Assembly (NCBI GenBank): GCA_023252065.1
Contig: JAHEXO010000009.1
Location: 1-13,540 of the forward strand
Direction: 5' to 3'
DNA length: 13,540 nucleotides
Source of the DNA: Nocardioides sp.
Lineage (GTDB): Bacteria > Actinomycetota > Actinomycetes > Propionibacteriales > Nocardioidaceae
Below the pieces are notes generated by a model. That model was not told the DNA's origin and ran no database searches. It saw only the letters and a program-made list of their open reading frames with translations. Both the position numbers and the translations under genes were made by a program. Below, in pieces: positions 5,718 to 11,372 of the stretch (position 1 is its first letter; every line of letters begins with the position of its first letter).

Positions 5718-7307
5718 ATGTCGAAGAGCGCCCGCCCGGCCTACCTCTGCTCCGAGTGCGGCTGGACGTCCGCGAAGTGGGTGGGCCGCTGCGGTGAGTG
5801 CCAGGCCTGGGGCTCGGTCGCCGAGGCGGCCGCGCCCCCCACGACGTCCCGCACCGGAGCGGCGCCGGTGACCTCGGCGGCGGTGCCGATCGCGCAGGTC
5901 TCGGTCGAGACGTCGGCCTTCCGGAGCAGCGGCGTGCCCGAGCTCGACCGGGTGCTCGGCGGCGGCCTCGTCCCGGGCGCCGCGATCCTCCTGGCCGGCG
6001 AGCCGGGAGTGGGCAAGAGCACCCTCCTGCTCGAGGTCGCCGCCCAGACCGCCCGCTACGCCCGCCGCACCCTCTACGTCACCGGCGAGGAGTCCGCGTC
6101 GCAGGTGCGGCTGCGCGCCGACCGCACCGGAGGGGTCCACGACGAGCTCTACCTCGCCGCCGAGACCGACCTCGGGGCGATCCTCACCCACATCGAGCAG
6201 GTGCGCCCCGAGGTCGTCGTGGTCGACTCCGTGCAGACCATCGGGGCGGCGAGCGTCGACGGCGTGCCCGGTGGCGTGACCCAGGTCAAGGAGGTCGCGG
6301 CGGCGCTGATCCGGGTCGCCAAGACCCGCGACATCACCACGATCATGGTCGGCCACGTCACCAAGGACGGCTCGATCGCGGGGCCGCGGGTGCTCGAGCA
6401 CGTCGTCGACGTCGTCCTCCACTTCGAGGGCGACCGCAACTCCCGCTTCCGCATGCTTCGCGCTCTGAAGAACCGGTTCGGCCCGGTCGACGAGGTCGGC
6501 TGCTTCGACCTCGCCGCCGAGGGCATCACCGCGGTCACCGACCCCACCGGCCTCTTCGTGGAGAACCACGAGCACCGCGTCCCCGGCACCTGCGTGGCGG
6601 TGACGATGGAGGGCCGGCGGCCGATGCTGGCCGAGGTCCAGGCGCTGGTGACCCGGAGCGCCCTGGAGCGCCCACGCCGTACGACGTCGGGGCTCGACGG
6701 CTCGCGGGTCGCGATGATCCTGGCGGTCCTCCAGCAGCACTGCCGCGTCTCCCTGCTCGGGAGCGACGTGTTCGTCTCCACCGTGGGAGGCGCGAGACTC
6801 ACCGAGCCGGCCACCGACCTCGCGATCGCGGTCGCCCTGGCCTCCGCCGGCACCGGCGCTGCTCCACCTCGGGGCGTGGTCGCGCTGGGCGAGATCAGCC
6901 TGGCCGGCGAGGTCCGCAAGGTGCGCGACCTCCCTCAGCGCATCGCCGAGGCCGCGCGGCTCGGGTTCCGGGTCGCCGTGGTCCCGACCGCTGCAGGTCG
7001 CAAGGGCGCGCCCGGCCGGAGCCGCACCGTCGACGGGATGACCGTGCTCGAGACCCCCGACCTGGTCGGCGCCCTGCGGCTGCTCGGGATGACCGAGACG
7101 CGCCAGCGCCGCGGCCCGGCCGTCGAGGCCGTCGCCCGACCGCGCGACGAGGAGCCGCACGAGCCGCTCCGCAGCCGACCCGACGAGGCCGCAGAGCCTG
7201 GCGAGGCTTCCCCTCTCGACCCCTCGACCCTCGAAGGCTGGACGATGCCCGACCCGCTCGAGACCCACGACGACCCCGACGAGTGGCCCCCGCTGCGGAG
7301 CGTCTGA
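5718..7307 (+). CDS. radA: DNA repair protein RadA (Sms)
   Basis: The product has 529 residues; typical RadA is about 450-480. It starts with a C4 zinc finger (C11, C14, C25, C28), then a RecA-like ATPase with Walker A GEPGVGKST at residues 94-102 and Walker B VVVVDSVQTI. The RadA signature KNRFG lies at 251-255, followed by a Lon-protease-like C-terminal domain ending near LLGMTETR. RadA is a hexameric helicase that promotes branch migration and strand invasion during homologous recombination. The last 65 or so residues, rich in Pro, Glu, Asp and Arg, form an extension without recognised domain and look disordered. The ATG at 5718 is set by the conserved CxxC finger directly after it and the -10 seven bases upstream. 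disA follows 125 bases downstream, the usual actinobacterial order; in Bacillus RadA is reported to act together with DisA. Confidence 0.97.
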   Translation: MSKSARPAYLCSECGWTSAKWVGRCGECQAWGSVAEAAAPPTTSRTGAAPVTSAAVPIAQVSVETSAFRSSGVPELDRVLGGGLVPGAAILLAGEPGVGKSTLLLEVAAQTARYARRTLYVTGEESASQVRLRADRTGGVHDELYLAAETDLGAILTHIEQVRPEVVVVDSVQTIGAASVDGVPGGVTQVKEVAAALIRVAKTRDITTIMVGHVTKDGSIAGPRVLEHVVDVVLHFEGDRNSRFRMLRALKNRFGPVDEVGCFDLAAEGITAVTDPTGLFVENHEHRVPGTCVAVTMEGRRPMLAEVQALVTRSALERPRRTTSGLDGSRVAMILAVLQQHCRVSLLGSDVFVSTVGGARLTEPATDLAIAVALASAGTGAAPPRGVVALGEISLAGEVRKVRDLPQRIAEAARLGFRVAVVPTAAGRKGAPGRSRTVDGMTVLETPDLVGALRLLGMTETRQRRGPAVEAVARPRDEEPHEPLRSRPDEAAEPGEASPLDPSTLEGWTMPDPLETHDDPDEWPPLRSV

Positions 7308-7373
7308 GCCACGTCGCCGATGACCACGTCCGCGCTCGTGGGCGTTGTCGGCTCAGCGGACCGGGCCAACCCC

Positions 7374-7379
7374 TAGACT
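7374..7379 (+). promoter_or_regulatory. Candidate -10 (TAGACT) for disA
   Basis: TAGACT in the radA-disA gap matches TANNNT. It would give a leader of about 46 bases ending in a GAGGGG ribosome site (7418-7423) nine bases before the GTG. Unlike several neighbours, this gene would therefore not be leaderless. No good -35 at 16-18 bases is seen. Confidence 0.4.
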
Positions 7380-7432
7380 GACGCCCGCGCGGCTCAGACC
7401 GCAGCACATGCGCAGACGAGGGGGCGGACACC

Positions 7433-8512
7433 GTGGCTGGCGGGACGGGGAACGACGACACGGCGCGCCTGCGTCTCGTCTTGTCGGCGCTGGCCCCGGG
7501 CACCGCGCTCCGTGACGGCCTCGAGCGCATCCTGCGCGGCCGCACCGGCGCCCTGATCGTGCTCGGCCACGATCGCGTCGTCGAGTCGATCTGCACCGGC
7601 GGGTTCACCCTCGACGTCCCGTTCACCGCCACGGGGCTGCGCGAGCTGGCCAAGATGGACGGCGCGATCATCGTCGACCGCGACCTCAGCCGGATCACCC
7701 GCGCCGCCGTACACCTGATGCCCGACCCCGCCATCCCCTCCGACGAGACCGGCACCCGCCACCGTACGGCCGACCGGGTCGCCCGGCAGACCGGCTGGCC
7801 GGTGATCTCGGTGTCGCAGTCGATGCAGATCATCGCCGCGTACGTCGGTGACATCCGGCACGTGATCGAGGGCTCGGCCCAGATCCTGTCCCGTGCCAAC
7901 CAGGCCCTGGCCACCCTCGAGCGCTACAAGCTCCGCCTCGACGAGGTCTCCGCGACCCTGTCGGCGCTGGAGATCGAGGACCTGGTGACCGTGCGCGACG
8001 TCGCGGTCGTCGCCCAGCGGCTGGAGATGGTCATCCGGATCGCCCGCGAGATCGAGGACTACGTCCTCGAGCTCGGCACCGACGGCCGCCTGCTGTCGCT
8101 GCAGCTCGAGGAGCTGGTCACCGGTGTCGACCAGGAGCGCGAGCTCGTGGTCCGCGACTACCTGCCGTCCGTACGCCGCGCCAAGGGGCCCCAGGCAGCC
8201 CTCGCCCGGCTCGAGGCACTCTCGTCCATCGACCTGGTCGACCCCGCGTCGGCCTCCCGGGCGCTCGGGCTCGGCGACCACCTCGACGGGGCCGTCGCAC
8301 CGCGCGGCTACCGGCTGCTGGCCAAGGTGCCGCGCCTGCCGGGCACGGTCGTCGAGCGCCTGGTCGAGCACTTCGAGACGTTGCAGAAGCTCCTCTCCGC
8401 AGGCGTCGAAGACCTCCAGGCCGTCGAAGGCGTGGGCGAGCTGCGGGCGCGGAGTGTCCGCGAGGGTCTGTCCCGGCTCGCGGAGTCGTCGATCCTCGAG
8501 CGCTACGTCTGA
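7433..8512 (+). CDS. disA: DNA integrity scanning protein, diadenylate cyclase DisA
   Basis: The product has 359 residues, the normal DisA length. The N-terminal diadenylate cyclase domain carries both active-site motifs, DGA at residues 76-78 and RHRTA at 109-113, almost the same numbering as in Bacillus DisA. The enzyme makes cyclic di-AMP from two ATP. A helical linker follows, with coiled-coil-like stretches around residues 130-230. Near residue 330 is the helix-hairpin-helix segment AVEGVGELRARSVREGL, which binds branched DNA and lets recombination intermediates inhibit synthesis. The GTG start is preferred because of the GAGGGG site nine bases upstream and because the cyclase domain begins soon after. 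It sits after radA, as in many actinobacteria. A 21-bp inverted repeat begins 8 bases after the stop. No c-di-AMP riboswitch was recognised here. Confidence 0.97.
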   Translation: MAGGTGNDDTARLRLVLSALAPGTALRDGLERILRGRTGALIVLGHDRVVESICTGGFTLDVPFTATGLRELAKMDGAIIVDRDLSRITRAAVHLMPDPAIPSDETGTRHRTADRVARQTGWPVISVSQSMQIIAAYVGDIRHVIEGSAQILSRANQALATLERYKLRLDEVSATLSALEIEDLVTVRDVAVVAQRLEMVIRIAREIEDYVLELGTDGRLLSLQLEELVTGVDQERELVVRDYLPSVRRAKGPQAALARLEALSSIDLVDPASASRALGLGDHLDGAVAPRGYRLLAKVPRLPGTVVERLVEHFETLQKLLSAGVEDLQAVEGVGELRARSVREGLSRLAESSILERYV

Positions 8513-8520
8513 GCATCACA

Positions 8521-8583
8521 ACTAGCTGGCATACAAACCGGCATCGAGGTCACCGGGAAAGTCCGGTTTGTATGCCAGTTAGT
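8521..8583. terminator. 21-bp inverted repeat between convergent disA and the membrane-anchored gene
   Basis: The left arm 8521-8541 and right arm 8563-8583 pair over 21 bases around a 21-base loop. The only non-Watson-Crick position is G8525 opposite T8579, which is a G-U wobble in plus-strand RNA but A-C in the minus-strand transcript. The arms contain GGCATACAAACCGG, noticeably richer in A/T than the surroundings. There is no T run. Position between two stop codons suggests a transcription-ending or mRNA-protecting hairpin, mainly for disA. A protein-binding site is an alternative. Confidence 0.65.
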
Positions 8584-8597
8584 GTGTGACGCCCGGC

Positions 8598-9329
8598 TCA
8601 GCCGCCCTGCTGGTGGTTCTTGCCGGTGTGCGGGTTGGCGGTCCGGGTCACCACCGGCGCCGCCGGGGTCGTCAGCTCGAACGTCGTCTCCTGTGGCTCG
8701 CCGCCGAGAGCGGCCGCGCGGAGGTGATAGGTGCCGGCGACGGCCCAGGCGGTCATCCGCGGGCAGCCCGGCTCGGAGCGCTTGGCGTTCCAGGTCAGCT
8801 TCACCGGGGTCACCTGGGTGTTGCGGAGCACCAGGTCGCGGGTCGGGATGGCCTTCGCGCACTGCACCGTCGTCCAGATGAGGTGGGGGCCCGAGGTGAT
8901 CCGCAGTGCCAGGGTGCGGCCCGACATCGTCCAGTCACACGCGGGCGACGCGATCGTCGAGAACTCCAGCAGCAGCGAGATGTCGCTGCCGGCCACGGGG
9001 CGCGGCACCGACGGTGACACCGCCACGTCGTCGGCGGCACACGGCCCGCTCGGCATCACCAGCGGGGGCGCCGACGCGGAGTCCTGGACGTGGTGACCCA
9101 TGCCCACGGCCGATCCGGCCGTCGACCCCGAGCCGGGCAGGGTGGCCCCCGAGCTCCGGGGTGAGGTCTGTGCCGCTGGAGTCGCCCGGTCGAGACCGGA
9201 CGAGCCGTCGCTCGAGCCTCCGAGCATCTTGGCGATCCCCACCACCAGCAGCGTCGCGATGCCCAGCACCATCAGCCGGCGCACCCAGTAGACGCGCGCC
9301 GGAAGCCTCCTGCGCGTCGCCCGGGTCAT
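8598..9329 (-). CDS. Membrane-anchored extracytoplasmic protein of unknown function (positional equivalent of Rv3587c)
   Basis: The product has 243 residues. A very basic N-terminus (many Arg in residues 3-18) is followed by one hydrophobic segment at about 19-33 (LMVLGIATLLVVGIA), predicted as a membrane anchor with the rest outside. Residues about 38-95 are a Gly/Ser/Thr/Pro-rich linker. The C-terminal domain, from about residue 96, looks beta-rich and has four cysteines (C97, C131, C157, C189), enough for two disulphides in an oxidising compartment. No lipobox follows the anchor. The ATG at 9327-9329 is supported by TAGCGT 7 bases upstream. From memory, Mycobacterium tuberculosis has a minus-strand membrane-protein gene (Rv3587c) at this place between disA and mutY, so this is probably its counterpart. 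No function can be assigned. Confidence 0.8.
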   Translation of the reverse strand: MTRATRRRLPARVYWVRRLMVLGIATLLVVGIAKMLGGSSDGSSGLDRATPAAQTSPRSSGATLPGSGSTAGSAVGMGHHVQDSASAPPLVMPSGPCAADDVAVSPSVPRPVAGSDISLLLEFSTIASPACDWTMSGRTLALRITSGPHLIWTTVQCAKAIPTRDLVLRNTQVTPVKLTWNAKRSEPGCPRMTAWAVAGTYHLRAAALGGEPQETTFELTTPAAPVVTRTANPHTGKNHQQGG

Positions 9330-9336
9330 GCCGGAA

Positions 9337-9342
9337 ACGCTA
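9337..9342 (-). promoter_or_regulatory. Candidate -10 element (TAGCGT) for leaderless mRNA of the membrane-anchored protein
   Basis: TAGCGT on the minus strand ends 7 bases before the ATG at 9329. It is divergent from the mutY element at 9423-9428. Confidence 0.5.
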
Positions 9343-9422
9343 ACCAGCGACCGTCCTCCGGCGCGGTTGCCACGCGGGCCGCAAGGGGCACGGCCGACGC
9401 GGCACTGCTCGCGAGGCGGCCG

Positions 9423-9428
9423 TAGGCT
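9423..9428 (+). promoter_or_regulatory. Candidate -10 element (TAGGCT) for leaderless mutY mRNA
   Basis: TAGGCT ends 6 bases before the mutY GTG at 9435, the same hexamer and spacing as at 2117-2122. It lies close enough to the start to exclude a usual ribosome binding site. Confidence 0.5.
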
Positions 9429-9434
9429 CACGCC

Positions 9435-10301
9435 GTGTCCGCGCTTCACGCACCGCTGCTCGAGTGGTACGACGAGCACGCCCGCGACCTGCCCTGGCGG
9501 CGTACGACGGCGACAGCGTGGGGCGTCCTGGTCTCCGAGCTGATGCTCCAGCAGACGCCGGTCGCCCGGGTCCTGCCGGTGTACGACGCGTGGCTGGCGC
9601 GCTGGCCCACGCCGGGTGACCTCGCGGCGGCGCCCGTCGGCGAGGCGATCCGGGCGTGGGGTCGGCTGGGCTACCCCCGACGGGCCATCCGGCTCCACGG
9701 CGCCGCGACCGCGATCACCGAGCAGCACGACGGCCGGGTCCCCGACACCTACGAGGTGCTCCGGGCCCTCCCGGGCGTCGGCGACTACACCGCCTCGGCG
9801 GTGCTGGCCTTCGCCTTCGGGCGGCGCCAGGCGGTCCTCGACACCAACGTCCGACGGGTGCTGGCCCGCGTGGTGACCGGGGTGGAGTTCCCGCCGACGG
9901 CGGTGACGGCTGCCGAGAGGTCCGTGGCGGTCGACCTCCTTCCCGACGACGAGCCCACTGCGGCCACCTGGTCGGTGGCTCTCATGGAGCTGGGGGCGCT
10001 GGTCTGCACCGCGGCCTCACCCACCTGCGACGCCTGCCCGGTCGCGGCGGCGTGCGCCTGGCGGGCCGCCGGCCATCCGGCGTACGACGGTCCGCCGCGG
10101 TGTGGACAGGCCTGGGCCGGCACCGACCGACAGTGCCGCGGGCGGCTGATGGCCCTGGCCCGGGATGCGGAGGGCGCGGTGAGCGCGCAGGGAATGCAAC
10201 GTGCCTGGCCGGACGACGACCAGCGCGCGAGGTGCCTGAGCTCCCTGCTCGACGACGGGTTGCTGGTCGCAGCCGCCGGCGGCTACGCGCTGCCGGTCTG
10301 A
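9435..10301 (+). CDS. mutY: A/G-specific adenine glycosylase MutY
   Basis: The product has 288 residues. It removes adenine mispaired with 8-oxoguanine. The catalytic Glu35 lies in SELMLQQTP, the helix-hairpin-helix is LPGVGDYTAS (112-121) and the catalytic Asp136 is in VLDTNVRRVLARV. The iron-sulphur cluster loop C191-x6-C198-x2-C201-x5-C207 is intact. The protein is about 60 residues shorter than E. coli MutY (350). Only a short tail, ending LLVAAAGGYALPV, follows where the NUDIX-like 8-oxoguanine-recognition domain would be, so that domain is replaced or missing, as is usual for actinobacterial forms as I recall. The GTG start is supported by the leaderless -10 and by the expected distance to the catalytic Glu. 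Its 3' end overlaps the convergent tetR by 19 bases. Confidence 0.95.
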   Translation: MSALHAPLLEWYDEHARDLPWRRTTATAWGVLVSELMLQQTPVARVLPVYDAWLARWPTPGDLAAAPVGEAIRAWGRLGYPRRAIRLHGAATAITEQHDGRVPDTYEVLRALPGVGDYTASAVLAFAFGRRQAVLDTNVRRVLARVVTGVEFPPTAVTAAERSVAVDLLPDDEPTAATWSVALMELGALVCTAASPTCDACPVAAACAWRAAGHPAYDGPPRCGQAWAGTDRQCRGRLMALARDAEGAVSAQGMQRAWPDDDQRARCLSSLLDDGLLVAAAGGYALPV

Positions 10302-10849
10302 CCCCAGCGCGCCTCCACGACCTCCGCGAGGTCGGCGACGGTACGACGCTGATGGGCGGGCGGGTCGAGGGGCTGGTCGAGCAGGAGACCCATGAACGTC
10401 GCGTCGACCAACGCGGCCGACCGCCGTGCGGCGGCGGCGCCCAGCCCGGCTCGGGTGAAGTGTCCGGCGAGCGCCGACATCCAGCCCGTGTTGGCGTCGC
10501 GCACCTCCGCGGCATAGGGCTCCTGCCCGAACAGCCCGAGCGCCGCGGCCTCGACGTAGAGCCGCTGGCACCGCTGCTGGCGCCCGGTGGTGACCTCGCG
10601 CCAGAGAGACCGCACCGCCTCGCGGAGGTCGGGTGCCGTGGGCAGGGCGCGGATGCTCTCCATCGACCGGGCTGTCGAGGTGCGCAGGATCGTCGCGACG
10701 AGGTCGTCCTTGTCGCGGAAGTGGTAGAGCAGCATCCGGTCGCTGGTGCCGAGCGCCTCGGCCAGCGGGCGCAGCCTCAGACCGATCAACCCGTGCTCGA
10801 GGGCGTAGTCGGTCGCCGCCTCGGCCAGCTCCTCACGCCGTGTCGGCAC
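10283..10849 (-). CDS. TetR-family repressor, probably of the adjacent SMR exporter
   Basis: The product has 188 residues, usual for the family. The helix-turn-helix covers about residues 8-50, with LRLRPLAEALGTSDRMLLYHFRDKDDLV containing the recognition helix and the YHFRDKDDL end motif. The remainder is helical and would form the ligand pocket and dimer interface. GTG at 10847-10849 is the chosen start, with AAAGGGGG directly upstream. The gene is divergent from the SMR exporter gene, and the 101-base gap holds two similar palindromes, the classic layout of a drug-responsive repressor controlling both itself and a pump. The inducing compound is unknown but would be expected to be a pump substrate. 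The 3' end overlaps that of mutY by 19 bases in antisense orientation. Confidence 0.92.
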   Translation of the reverse strand: MPTRREELAEAATDYALEHGLIGLRLRPLAEALGTSDRMLLYHFRDKDDLVATILRTSTARSMESIRALPTAPDLREAVRSLWREVTTGRQQRCQRLYVEAAALGLFGQEPYAAEVRDANTGWMSALAGHFTRAGLGAAAARRSAALVDATFMGLLLDQPLDPPAHQRRTVADLAEVVEARWGQTGSA

Positions 10850-10867
10850 CGTGCCCCCTTTCGCGCA

Positions 10868-10880
10868 TCAAAGACTTTGA
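10868..10880. repeat. Short inverted repeat TCAAAG-A-CTTTGA
   Basis: A perfect 6+1+6 inverted repeat overlapping the -35 of the SMR promoter and lying in the tetR leader region. It differs in sequence from the two operator-like boxes, so it may be a separate site or chance. Confidence 0.4.
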
Positions 10881-10905
10881 GACGGTCTGTAGCGTCCGCT
10901 ACAGT
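10877..10905 (+). promoter_or_regulatory. Promoter of the SMR exporter gene
   Basis: TTGAGA (10877-10882) and TACAGT (10900-10905) are separated by exactly 17 bases and fit a housekeeping sigma factor promoter. Box 1 of the operators overlaps the spacer and the -10. The predicted transcription start near 10911-10912 lies inside box 2. The leader is about 40 bases, with a weak GAGAGAG ribosome site before the ATG at 10951. Confidence 0.65.
10887..10904. promoter_or_regulatory. Operator box 1 (CTGTAGCG-TC-CGCTACAG)
   Basis: A perfect inverted repeat with 8-base arms and a 2-base centre, overlapping the -10 of the SMR promoter. It shares the half-site TGTAGC/GCTACA with box 2. It is probably bound by the divergent TetR protein. 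Confidence 0.75.
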
Positions 10906-10909
10906 ACCT

Positions 10910-10927
10910 ATGTAGCAACCGCTACAT
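10910..10927. promoter_or_regulatory. Operator box 2 (ATGTAGC-AACC-GCTACAT)
   Basis: A perfect inverted repeat with 7-base arms and a 4-base centre, of the same 18-base total length as box 1. Centres of the two boxes are 23 bases apart, about two helical turns, so two dimers could bind on the same face of the DNA. Confidence 0.75.
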
Positions 10928-10950
10928 TCGTCGTACCGAGAGAGTCAGTC

Positions 10951-11277
10951 ATGTTCAGCCCGTTCGTCGTCCTGCTCGCCGCCATCGGCGTGGAAGTCGG
11001 CGCGACCACCATCCTGCCGAAGACCCGCGGCTTCCACGACCTTCCCTGGTCGGTCGTCGTGCTCGGCGGCTACGCGATCTCGATCTGGATGCTCGCCCTC
11101 GTGGTTCGCCAGATGTCTGTCACGGTGGCCTACGCCGTGTGGTCCGGGCTCGGAACGGCGGCGATCGCGCTCGTCGGCGCGCTGGTGCTCGGCGAACGTC
11201 TCGACCTGGTGAAGCTGGCGGCCCTGGCGCTGATCGTCGTCGGTGTGGTCGTCCTCAACCTCCACACCGCCCACTGA
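10951..11277 (+). CDS. Small multidrug resistance (SMR) family exporter, Qac/EmrE-like subtype
   Basis: The product has 108 residues and four hydrophobic segments at about 4-22, 33-52, 57-81 and 86-104, the standard SMR architecture. Glu15 in the first helix corresponds to the essential Glu14 of EmrE, which binds both protons and cationic drugs. Tyr41 and Trp64 match EmrE Tyr40 and Trp63. The third-helix signature reads VAYAVWSGLG, with WSG as in Qac-type pumps rather than the WTG of guanidinium exporters, so efflux of quaternary ammonium or aromatic cations is the likelier role. It acts as an antiparallel dimer in the inner membrane in the known members. The ATG directly precedes helix 1. 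Control by the divergent TetR protein is likely from the paired operators. Confidence 0.92.
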   Translation: MFSPFVVLLAAIGVEVGATTILPKTRGFHDLPWSVVVLGGYAISIWMLALVVRQMSVTVAYAVWSGLGTAAIALVGALVLGERLDLVKLAALALIVVGVVVLNLHTAH

Positions 11278-11302
11278 CCTGGCGCTTCGGTCACCTCACA
11301 CG

Positions 11303-11347
11303 ACACCGACCCGGCAGTCGCGTCGTACGCAACTGCCGGGTCGGTGT
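11303..11347. terminator. Long hairpin between convergent SMR and clpC genes
   Basis: A perfect 16-bp stem (11303-11318 with 11332-11347, ACACCGACCCGGCAGT and its complement) encloses 13 bases. After a C/A mismatch these can add a further GCGT/ACGC stem of 4 bp with a 3-base loop. It lies 25 bases after either stop codon, so it is symmetric for both transcripts and reads as a bidirectional terminator. A T run is absent, as is common in high-GC actinobacteria. Confidence 0.75.
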
Positions 11348-11372
11348 GATGACGCGTGACGCGAGCGCCGGG

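Noticed and set aside
5640..7268. 542-codon frame antisense to radA
   Set aside because: Low-complexity Gly/Asp/Arg/His composition and complete overlap with radA.
7305..7355. Nested inverted repeats TGAGCC/GGCTCA and CCACG/CGTGG in the radA-disA gap, as a possible attenuator or c-di-AMP riboswitch
   Set aside because: Stems of 5-6 bp separated by unpaired stretches, no T run and no recognisable ydaO-type core; easily chance in GC-rich DNA.
5798..7381. 527-codon plus-strand frame overlapping radA in another phase
   Set aside because: Almost entirely Arg, Gly, Pro and His; a shifted-frame shadow of radA.
10868..11277. SMR exporter gene as part of an integron or resistance transposon
   Set aside because: No integrase, attC-like site, transposase or terminal repeats nearby, and its GC content and codon use match the neighbours; looks like a resident chromosomal pump.
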